Source of the DNA: Streptomyces guryensis
Lineage (GTDB): Bacteria; Actinomycetota; Actinomycetes; Streptomycetales; Streptomycetaceae
DNA: 64,000 nt
NCBI RefSeq assembly: GCF_021261325.1
Contig: NZ_JAJSBI010000004.1
Span: forward strand, 310,001-374,000
Direction: 5' to 3'
Shown: in pieces, positions 27,684 to 34,640 of the stretch
Numbering within the stretch: the stretch's first letter is position 1
Layout: each line of letters opens with the position of its first letter
Translations under genes and position numbers: made by a program
Notes under the pieces: generated by a model
What the model was told of the DNA's origin: nothing
The model's input: the letters and a program-made list of their open reading frames with translations, nothing else
Database searches by the model: none

Positions 27684-29063
27684 ATGCCCTATTTCGACGC
27701 CGCTTCCTCCGCTCCTCTCCATCCCGTCGCCCGTCAGGCGCTGTTGGCCTCTCTGGATGAGGGGTGGGCCGACCCCACACGGCTGTATCGGGAGGGTCGG
27801 CGGGCTCGGATGTTGCTGGATGCCGCTCGGGAGGCGGCCGCTGAGGCTGTGGGATGCCGTGCCGACGAGCTGGTTTTCGCCTCTTCCGGGACACGGGCCG
27901 TGCATGCCGGAATCGCGGGGGCGTTGGGCGGGCGTCACCGGATCGGGCGTCACCTGATCGTGTCGGCGGTCGAACACTCCTCGGTGCTCCATGCGGCGGA
28001 CGCGCACGAGGCCGGCGGTGGGAGCGTCGCGCAGGTCGAGGTGGACCGGCAGGGCAGGGTGACGCCTGCGTCGTACGCCGACGCCCTCCGACCGGACACC
28101 GCGCTGGCCTGTCTTCAGTCGGCCAACCACGAGGTGGGGACCGAGCAGCCCGTGGCCGAAGTGGCGTCGGTGTGCCGGGAGTCCGGCGTGCCGCTGCTTG
28201 TGGATGCGGCGCAGTCGCTGGGGTGGGGGCCGGTGCAGGGCGACTGGTCGCTGCTCACGGCCAGTGCCCACAAGTGGGGCGGGCCCTCGGGGGTGGGGCT
28301 GCTCGTCGTACGAAAAGGTGTGCGGTTCGTGTCACAAGGGCCTGCGGACGAGCGGGAGTCGGGGCGGGCCGCCGGTTTCGAGAATCTGCCGGGGATCGTG
28401 GCGGCGGCCGCCTCGTTGCGGGCCGTGCGGGCGGAGGCGGAGCAGGAGGCGGTACGGCTGCGGGAGCTCACGGAGCGGATCCGGGTGCGTGTGCCGCGGT
28501 CGGTGCCGGACGTGGAGGTGGTCGGGGATCCGGAGCGGCGGCTGCCGGGGATCGTCACCTTCTCCTGTCTCTATGTCGACGGGGAGACCCTGCTGCACGA
28601 GCTGGACCGGGAGGGTTTCTCCGTTTCCTCCGGGTCCTCCTGCACCAGCAGCACGCTGACGCCCAGCCATGTACTGAAGGCGATGGGTGTGCTGAGTGAG
28701 GGGAATGTGAGGGTTTCGCTGCCCATGGGGACGCCGGAGGAGGACGTCGAGCGGTTCCTGGCGGTGCTGCCGGGGGCCGTGGCAGAGGTGCGCGAGAAGC
28801 TGGGGGCGCCGGTTGCGGCGGCGACCGTGCGGCAGGACGACGCCCTGGTCGTCGACGCCCTCGGCAGGCGCTGCCCGATCCCCGTCATCGAGCTCGCCAA
28901 GGTCATCGGGGACGTGCCGGTGGGCGGCACGGTGCGGGTCCTGTCCGACGACGAGGCGGCGCGGCTGGACATCCCGGCGTGGTGCGAGATGCGGGGCCAG
29001 GAGTATGTGGGTGAGGAGCCGGCGGACCGGGGCTCGGCCTATGTGGTCCGCCGGATCTCCTGA
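27684..29063 (+). CDS. Cysteine desulfurase fused to a TusA domain
   Basis: A 459-residue two-domain protein. Residues 1-about 375 are a NifS/IscS-type desulfurase: MPYFDAASSAPLHPVA start, AVEHSSVLHAA, DAAQSLGW, PLP Lys in TASAHKWGGPSG, and the mobile-loop catalytic Cys in SSGSSCTSSTLTPSHVLKAMG. Residues about 385-459 are a TusA/SirA sulfur carrier with the CPIP motif (GRRCPIPVIELAKVI). The desulfurase would make a persulfide and hand it to the TusA Cys in the same chain. Downstream use (tRNA thiolation, molybdopterin, Fe-S) is not known. It is transcribed alone, divergent from ctaC. Confidence 0.92.
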   Translation: MPYFDAASSAPLHPVARQALLASLDEGWADPTRLYREGRRARMLLDAAREAAAEAVGCRADELVFASSGTRAVHAGIAGALGGRHRIGRHLIVSAVEHSSVLHAADAHEAGGGSVAQVEVDRQGRVTPASYADALRPDTALACLQSANHEVGTEQPVAEVASVCRESGVPLLVDAAQSLGWGPVQGDWSLLTASAHKWGGPSGVGLLVVRKGVRFVSQGPADERESGRAAGFENLPGIVAAAASLRAVRAEAEQEAVRLRELTERIRVRVPRSVPDVEVVGDPERRLPGIVTFSCLYVDGETLLHELDREGFSVSSGSSCTSSTLTPSHVLKAMGVLSEGNVRVSLPMGTPEEDVERFLAVLPGAVAEVREKLGAPVAAATVRQDDALVVDALGRRCPIPVIELAKVIGDVPVGGTVRVLSDDEAARLDIPAWCEMRGQEYVGEEPADRGSAYVVRRIS

Positions 29064-29078
29064 CCGGGCGGCCGCCGG

Positions 29079-30053
29079 CTACGCCAGGTGCTTCTGGACC
29101 TCCACGGCGGCCTCATCGCCGTACGCCTTGGTGAAGCGCTCCATGAAGTGGACGCGGCGCAGCTGGTACTCCTGGGTGCCGACCGTCTCGATGACGAGGG
29201 TGGCGAGCATGCAGCCGACCTGCGCGGCGCGCTCCAGGGAGACCCCCCAGGCGAGGCCGGAGAGGAAGCCCGCACGGAAGGCGTCGCCGACGCCCGTGGG
29301 GTCGGCCTTGCGCTCCTCCTCCGCGCAGCCGACCTCGATCGGGTCCTCGCCGACGCGCTCGACGCGGACACCGCGGGAGCCGAGGGTGGTGACACGGTGG
29401 CCGACCTTGGCGAGGATCTCGGCGTCCGTCCAGCCCGTCTTGGACTCGATCAGGCCCTTCTCGTACTCGTTGGAGAAGAGGTACGTGGCGCCGTCCAGCA
29501 GTATCCGGATCTCGTCGCCGTTCATCCGGGCGATCTGCTGGGAGAAGTCGGCGGCGAAGGGGATCTGGCGGGAGCGGCACTCCTCGGTGTGCCGGAGCAT
29601 CGCCTCCGGATCGTCGGCGCCGATCAGGACCAGGTCCAGGCCGCCGACGCGGTCCGCGACGGTCTTCAGTTCGATCTGGCGGGCCTCGCTCATGGCGCCC
29701 GTGTAGAAGGAGCCGATCTGGTTGTGGTCGGCGTCCGTGGTGCACACGAAGCGGGCGGTGTGCAGGGTCTCGGAGATACGGACCGAGTCGGTGTCGACGC
29801 CGTGCCGGTCCAGCCAGGCGCGGTACTCGTCGAAGTCGAAGCCGGCGGCGCCGACCAGGATCGGGTCCGTGCCGAGCTGGCCCATGCCGAACGCGATGTT
29901 CGCGCCGACGCCACCCCGGCGCACGTCGAGGTTGTCGACCAGGAAGGACAGCGAGACCGTGTGCAACTGGTCCGCGACGAGCTGGTCGGCGAAGCGGCCG
30001 GGGAAGGTCATGAGGTGGTCGGTGGCGATGGAGCCGGTGACTGCGATGCGCAC
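29079..30053 (-). CDS. PfkB-family carbohydrate/adenosine kinase
   Basis: A 324-residue ribokinase-fold kinase: MRIAVTGSIATDHLMTFPGRF start, substrate-lid glycine motif GGVGANIAFGMGQLG, and the catalytic/anion-hole motif DPTGVGDAFRAGF, whose Asp is the base. Position next to ctaC and the HesB-type gene matches mycobacterial adenosine kinase (AdoK, Rv2202c, from memory), and the N-terminal sequence fits, so phosphorylation of adenosine is the first guess; another sugar or nucleoside is possible. It converges with the desulfurase gene, 15 bp away. Confidence 0.87.
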   Translation of the reverse strand: MRIAVTGSIATDHLMTFPGRFADQLVADQLHTVSLSFLVDNLDVRRGGVGANIAFGMGQLGTDPILVGAAGFDFDEYRAWLDRHGVDTDSVRISETLHTARFVCTTDADHNQIGSFYTGAMSEARQIELKTVADRVGGLDLVLIGADDPEAMLRHTEECRSRQIPFAADFSQQIARMNGDEIRILLDGATYLFSNEYEKGLIESKTGWTDAEILAKVGHRVTTLGSRGVRVERVGEDPIEVGCAEEERKADPTGVGDAFRAGFLSGLAWGVSLERAAQVGCMLATLVIETVGTQEYQLRRVHFMERFTKAYGDEAAVEVQKHLA

Positions 30054-30192
30054 GGCGGGGACTCTCTCCTGTGGGAGACGGGAGGGCGAATGGACAGTTC
30101 ACGCTACCGGGTCGTAGCCGGGCTCTGAAGTGGCCAAAACTACCCGATAGTAGATCTTTCTCGGGCGGCTGCCGCGTGCATACGGTTCCGCT

Positions 30193-30402
30193 ATGACGAA
30201 CCTGAAGGTCCATGCCCCGGTCCCGGTCGACCTGGAAGGCGACCTTGCGTCGCTGCGCGGCGACTGTGCCCGGATGGTCCCCCACTGGGCCGCCCCCGAC
30301 CGCATCACTTCCCGCCCGGTCTCCCCGTCACTCATCCACGGCGTGATCGTGCCGCCGAACTCGGCCCGCCTGCTGGACTCGATGTCGGACTACGGGGACT
30401 GA
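30193..30402 (+). CDS. Small hypothetical protein (69 aa)
   Basis: A 69-residue open frame with strong Streptomyces codon bias (nearly all G or C at third positions). It contains no recognised motif; a WAAPDR segment and a Pro-rich centre are visible. No clear Shine-Dalgarno precedes the ATG. The last codons and the stop lie in the first copy of a tandem repeat. It is divergent from the PfkB kinase and upstream of the acidic membrane protein. I think it is a real gene, but without known function. Confidence 0.55.
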   Translation: MTNLKVHAPVPVDLEGDLASLRGDCARMVPHWAAPDRITSRPVSPSLIHGVIVPPNSARLLDSMSDYGD

Positions 30403-30447
30403 GTGCGGACTGACGGGGACTGAGTACGGACTACGGGCACTGAGTGC
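30387..30447 (+). repeat. Three tandem about 20-bp repeats across a stop codon
   Basis: Units at 30387-30406, 30407-30427 and 30428-30447 share GGACTACGGGGACTGAGTGC with few changes. The TGA in the first unit ends the 69-aa frame, and every unit carries that TGA. Confidence 0.8.
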
Positions 30448-30631
30448 GGGTCCGTGGTCCGTCACGGCCCGGTGGCGCGGACCGGCGCATGTGAAGGGAA
30501 CCGCGCGCTCCTCCGCTGCGTCCCATCGCCGTCCCCCGTGAGGGGGATGTGCGATACGACCCTCCAGCAGGCCGTTTTGACAGGGCCGGGTCAGGGTCAC
30601 AGGACAGCTGCGCAGCCGAAGGAGCGATGCG

Positions 30632-32701
30632 GTGAACACCGAGCGACCCGACAACGACGCCCGGGACGAGGACGGTGGCGTCGGCGCCCCCGGCTCCGCG
30701 GAGGAGCAGGGTGCCGTGCGTGCCCGGACTCCGGGCGTGACGGAGGGCGACGCGGACGCTCCTGGGGAGGAAGCCGACGCGGAGAAGACCGGGGGCGCGG
30801 GTGAGGACGCCGAGGTCGGGGAAATCAGCGCGGGAGAGGAAAGCACCAGGGCCGGGGGGACAGCCCCGGCCGAGGAACCCACCCCGGCCGAGGGATCCGC
30901 CAAGACCGGAGAAACCACCGACGTCGGAGCGACCGCCCCAACCCAGGAACCCGCCCCGGCCGAGGGATCCGCCGGGGCCGAGGGATCCGCCGGGGCCGAG
31001 GAACCCACCACAGGCGAGGCGACCGCCGAGACCGGAGAGACCACCGCGGCCGGAGCGACCGCCCCGGTCAAGGAGACCGCGGTCGCCGAGCAGAGCGAGG
31101 CCGCCGAGGAGACCGAGGCCGCCGAGGTTCCGACTGCCGCCAACGCACCGACGGCCGCCAAGGCACCGACCGCGGCCGACGGTGTCACCGAGATTCCCGA
31201 CGCCACCCCCGAGCCGGGCACGGAAGAGCCCCGTCCGGTCCGCCGCCGCTCCCTCCTGCTCATCGCCTCCGTCGCCGCTGCCGTGTTGCTGGTCGGAGGC
31301 GGCGGGGCGTACCTCGCCGCATCGGCCTCCGGCGGGTCCGGCGGTCGTACGAACGCATCGGCCTCCGGCGACGACACCACTCCCCCGCTGCTCGCGCTCG
31401 ACGGTTACTCCGAGGGGGGTACGAACGGGATCGCGCCGGGGGAGCCCAACCCGTACGGCGTGCGGTACGAGGCCGACGGCACCCTGCCCGGCGGGCCGGA
31501 CTCGGCGCCCGTGTACCGGGCCACCGGCCAGGTCACCAAGGACGAGGTGGCGCGGCTGGCCAAGGCCCTCGGGCTGGACGGCACGCCGGTGGCGCAGGGG
31601 CAGGCCTGGCAGGTCGGGCCGGCCAAGGACGGATCCGGGCCGAGCCTCGTGGTGGACAGGCAGGCGCCGGGGGCGTGGACGTTCCACCGGTACGCGGCCG
31701 GCACCGACGCCTGTCAGAGCGCCATCGCGTGCACGAAGGATCCCGCGAACCCGGCCGTCGACACGGTGAGCGAGGCCGCGGCGAGGAAGGCCGCTGCGCC
31801 GGTGCTGAAGGCGCTCGGCCAGGACGACGCGAAGGTGGACGCGAGCCAGGTCATGGGCGCCCAGCGGGTGGTGAACGCCAACCCCCTGGTCGGCGGGCTG
31901 CCCACGTACGGCTGGACGACCGGGCTGACCGTCGGCCCCCAGGGTGAAGTGGTCGGCGGCAGCGGGCAGTTGAAGGCGCCGGTGAAGGGCGACACGTACC
32001 CGGTGCTGGGCGCGCGGAAGACGCTGGACCTGATGAACTCGGCGCCCACGACCGACCACCGCATGGGCATCGGCGGCTGCGCCAGCCCCGTACCGATGAA
32101 GGACCGGCTGGAGGCGCCGTGCGGGCAGTCGGCGTCCGGGGCGGGCGCGACGCCGGCGAAGCAGACCGTCCCCGTGGACGGCGCGGTCTTCGGGCTGGCC
32201 GTGCATGCGGTGAACGGGCGGCGGGCGCTGGTGCCGTCCTGGCTGTTCCAGGTGAAGGGCGCGGGCGCGCAGGGCGGCTTCACGGTGACGTATCCGGCCG
32301 TCGACCCGAAGTACCTGGCCTCGAACTCGACGACGCCGTCCGGGGAACCCACCCCGTCGGCGACCACGTCGGGCGGCGGGCCGAGCTCGGCGCCCGCCAC
32401 CCGTGACATCAAGGTGGACAGCTACACGGCCGACGGCAGGAACCTGACCGTGATCTTCACCGGTGGGGTGTGTGGCGACTACGACGCGAAGGCGAGCGAG
32501 AGCGCCGACAAGGTGACCGTCACGGTGACCGAGACACCGTGGAAGGACAAGGTCTGCATCATGATCGCCAAGCAGCTGACGCGGACCGTGCAGCTGGACA
32601 AGCCGCTCGGCGACCGGAAGGTCGTGGGCTCGGACGGCAAGGAGATCTCGCTGCCGAAGCCGGGGCCGCTGCGGCCGCAGGCGACGGCCGGGGTGCGGTA
32701 G
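30632..32701 (+). CDS. Large single-pass membrane protein with acidic Ala/Glu/Thr/Pro repeats
   Basis: A 689-residue protein. Residues 1-about 200 are a disordered, very acidic, low-complexity region with imperfect repeats (GETTDVGATAP, PAEGSAGAEGSAGAEE, GETTAAGATAP). A basic PVRRRS stop-transfer and one TM helix follow (LLLIASVAAAVLLVGGGGAYLAA, about 205-230). The last 450 residues are extracytoplasmic, with a Ser/Thr/Pro-rich linker (about 565-590) and no motif I know. The GTG start at 30632 has GAAGGAG 7 nt upstream. The acidic part would lie in the cytoplasm. No function is assigned; a scaffold or envelope sensor is possible. Confidence 0.85.
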   Translation: MNTERPDNDARDEDGGVGAPGSAEEQGAVRARTPGVTEGDADAPGEEADAEKTGGAGEDAEVGEISAGEESTRAGGTAPAEEPTPAEGSAKTGETTDVGATAPTQEPAPAEGSAGAEGSAGAEEPTTGEATAETGETTAAGATAPVKETAVAEQSEAAEETEAAEVPTAANAPTAAKAPTAADGVTEIPDATPEPGTEEPRPVRRRSLLLIASVAAAVLLVGGGGAYLAASASGGSGGRTNASASGDDTTPPLLALDGYSEGGTNGIAPGEPNPYGVRYEADGTLPGGPDSAPVYRATGQVTKDEVARLAKALGLDGTPVAQGQAWQVGPAKDGSGPSLVVDRQAPGAWTFHRYAAGTDACQSAIACTKDPANPAVDTVSEAAARKAAAPVLKALGQDDAKVDASQVMGAQRVVNANPLVGGLPTYGWTTGLTVGPQGEVVGGSGQLKAPVKGDTYPVLGARKTLDLMNSAPTTDHRMGIGGCASPVPMKDRLEAPCGQSASGAGATPAKQTVPVDGAVFGLAVHAVNGRRALVPSWLFQVKGAGAQGGFTVTYPAVDPKYLASNSTTPSGEPTPSATTSGGGPSSAPATRDIKVDSYTADGRNLTVIFTGGVCGDYDAKASESADKVTVTVTETPWKDKVCIMIAKQLTRTVQLDKPLGDRKVVGSDGKEISLPKPGPLRPQATAGVR

Positions 32702-32715
32702 CCCGCCGGACACAC

Positions 32716-32752
32716 GAAGGCGGCGGCCCTGTCGGAGGGGGCCGCCGCCTTC
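32716..32752. terminator. Bidirectional terminator
   Basis: GAAGGCGGCGGCC and GGCCGCCGCCTTC form a perfect 13-bp stem between two convergent genes. Confidence 0.9.
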
Positions 32753-32785
32753 GGTCTGTTCAGTTGTCCAGCAAGCCGACAGGGC

Positions 32786-33142
32786 TTAGCTGAAGGAGTC
32801 GCCGCAGGCGCAGGAGCCCGTCGCGTTCGGGTTGTCGATCGTGAAGCCCTGCTTCTCGATGGTGTCGACGAAGTCGATCGACGCGCCGCCCAGGTACGGG
32901 GCGCTCATGCGGTCGGTGACGACCTTGACGCCGCCGAAGTCCTTGACCACGTCTCCGTCGAGGGAGCGCTCGTCGAAGAACAGCTGGTAGCGCAGGCCGG
33001 AGCAGCCGCCGGGCTGAACGGCGACACGCAGGGCCAGGTCGTCACGGCCTTCCTGGTCGAGCAGGGCCTTGACCTTCGCCGCGGCGGCGTCGGACAGGAT
33101 GATGCCGTCGGTGACGGTGCTGGTCTCGTCCGATACGGACAT
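32786..33142 (-). CDS. erpA: A-type Fe-S cluster carrier (HesB/IscA/ErpA family)
   Basis: A 118-residue A-type carrier with the three conserved cysteines: GGCSGLRY (about 45) and the C-terminal CACG (about 112-114). It takes Fe-S clusters from the assembly machinery to apo-targets. Family members in the same place in mycobacteria are called HesB-like (Rv2204c, from memory). The ATG at 33142 is the only good start. It is divergent from nadA, whose product needs a 4Fe-4S cluster, so supply to NadA is an attractive but unproven link. The symbol is by family; IscA-type naming is equally fair. Confidence 0.9.
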   Translation of the reverse strand: MSVSDETSTVTDGIILSDAAAAKVKALLDQEGRDDLALRVAVQPGGCSGLRYQLFFDERSLDGDVVKDFGGVKVVTDRMSAPYLGGASIDFVDTIEKQGFTIDNPNATGSCACGDSFS

Positions 33143-33314
33143 CTACATCTCTCCCGGGTTGTACGGAGACTGCTTGCCGACTGGTCCAACCGGCAAGGCC
33201 GCGGATTCATTCCGGGCCGGGCGCCTGTTTTCGGCGCCTCCTTCATGCTCGCACATGCGATGGCGAGCGGAAAACGGCTCATCGGGATTCATGTCACATC
33301 GACGTTATGACCAT

Positions 33315-33327
33315 CGTCAAACTGACG
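33315..33327. promoter_or_regulatory. Operator-like palindrome upstream of nadA, copy A
   Basis: CGTCA-AAC-TGACG, a perfect 5-bp-arm palindrome. Together with the copy at 33350 it flanks the hexamer TATGAT at 33338-33343, a likely -10 box for nadA. Confidence 0.5.
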
Positions 33328-33349
33328 TGAAGCGGGTTATGATAGATAG

Positions 33350-33362
33350 CGTCAGTTAGACG
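33350..33362. promoter_or_regulatory. Operator-like palindrome upstream of nadA, copy B
   Basis: CGTCA-GTT-AGACG, one mismatch in the arms; 35 bp after copy A. AACTGACG and CGTCAGTT of the two copies also form an 8-bp inverted repeat around the -10 region. The rest of the 292-bp erpA-nadA gap holds no gene. Confidence 0.5.
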
Positions 33363-33434
33363 AGAAGCACGTCCGTAGAACCTCCCTCCGCAGAACCCCC
33401 AGCAGAATCCCGCAGAACAGAAAGGGTGCGTGTC

Positions 33435-34619
33435 GTGACCACCGCCCAGACCCCGGAGCTCGACGTACAGCCGACTCCTCTCGCCCTGCTGCTGCTCGGC
33501 CGCGAGGCCGACCCGAAGAGCGAGCGGGGCGTCGAGTGCCCCGGCGACCTGCCGTCCCCGTCCGACCCGGAGCTGGTGGCCCGCGCCCGCGCGGCCAAGG
33601 AGAAGCTCGGCGACAAGGTCTTCGTGCTCGGCCACCACTACCAGCGCGACGAGGTCATCCAGTTCGCCGACGTCACGGGTGACTCGTTCAAGCTGGCCCG
33701 GGACGCGGCGGCGCGTCCGGAGGCCGAGTACATCGTGTTCTGCGGTGTGCACTTCATGGCGGAGTCCGCGGACATCCTGACGTCCGACGACCAGAAGGTC
33801 GTCCTGCCGGACCTCGCGGCCGGGTGCTCGATGGCGGACATGGCCACGGCCGAGCAGGTCGCCGAGTGCTGGGACGTGCTGACCGAGGCCGGGATAGCCG
33901 AGCAGGTCGTGCCCGTCTCGTACATGAACTCCTCCGCGGACATCAAGGCGTTCACGGGCAAGCACGGCGGCACGATCTGCACGTCCTCGAACGCCAGGAA
34001 GGCGCTGGAGTGGGCCTTCGAGCAGGGCGAGAAGGTGCTCTTCCTGCCCGACCAGCACCTCGGCCGCAACACGGCAGTGCGGGACATGGGCATGTCCCTG
34101 GAGGACTGCGTCCTCTACAACCCGCACAAGCCGAACGGCGGGCTGACGGCCGAGCAGCTGCGCGACGCGAAGATGATCCTTTGGCGCGGCCACTGCTCGG
34201 TGCACGGCCGGTTCTCGCTGGAGTCGGTCGAGGACGTGCGCGCCCGCATCCCCGGCGTGAACGTCCTGGTGCACCCCGAGTGCAAGCACGAGGTGGTCGC
34301 CGCGGCGGACTACGTCGGCTCGACGGAGTACATCATCAAGGCCCTGGAGGCCGCGCCCGCCGGGTCCAAGTGGGCCATCGGCACGGAGCTCAATCTCGTA
34401 CGACGGCTCGCGAACCGTTTCGCGCCCGAGGGCAAGGAGATCGTCTTCCTCGACAAGACGGTCTGCTTCTGCTCGACCATGAACCGCATCGACCTGCCCC
34501 ACCTGGTCTGGACGCTGGAGTCCCTGGCCGAGGGCAACCTGGTCAACCGGATCGAGGTCGACAAGGAGACCGAGGCGTTCGCGAAGCTGGCGCTGGAGCG
34601 GATGCTGGCGCTGCCGTAA
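33435..34619 (+). CDS. nadA: Quinolinate synthase
   Basis: A 394-residue NadA, which condenses iminoaspartate and dihydroxyacetone phosphate to quinolinate in NAD synthesis. The three 4Fe-4S cysteines are visible in VFCGVHFMAE, HPECKHEV and TVCFCSTMN. GHHYQRDEV near residue 63 and YMNSSADIKA are family motifs. I start at GTG 33435 (VTTAQTPEL), 9 nt after GAAAGGG; a GTG three codons earlier is possible. It is alone here: nadB and nadC are not in the window. The promoter region carries a pair of palindromes. Confidence 0.96.
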   Translation: MTTAQTPELDVQPTPLALLLLGREADPKSERGVECPGDLPSPSDPELVARARAAKEKLGDKVFVLGHHYQRDEVIQFADVTGDSFKLARDAAARPEAEYIVFCGVHFMAESADILTSDDQKVVLPDLAAGCSMADMATAEQVAECWDVLTEAGIAEQVVPVSYMNSSADIKAFTGKHGGTICTSSNARKALEWAFEQGEKVLFLPDQHLGRNTAVRDMGMSLEDCVLYNPHKPNGGLTAEQLRDAKMILWRGHCSVHGRFSLESVEDVRARIPGVNVLVHPECKHEVVAAADYVGSTEYIIKALEAAPAGSKWAIGTELNLVRRLANRFAPEGKEIVFLDKTVCFCSTMNRIDLPHLVWTLESLAEGNLVNRIEVDKETEAFAKLALERMLALP

Positions 34620-34640
34620 GCCTCGTTTCCCGGCCCGCCG

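Noticed and set aside
30387..30447. Direct repeats as a CRISPR array
   Set aside because: Units are contiguous with no spacers and only three copies.
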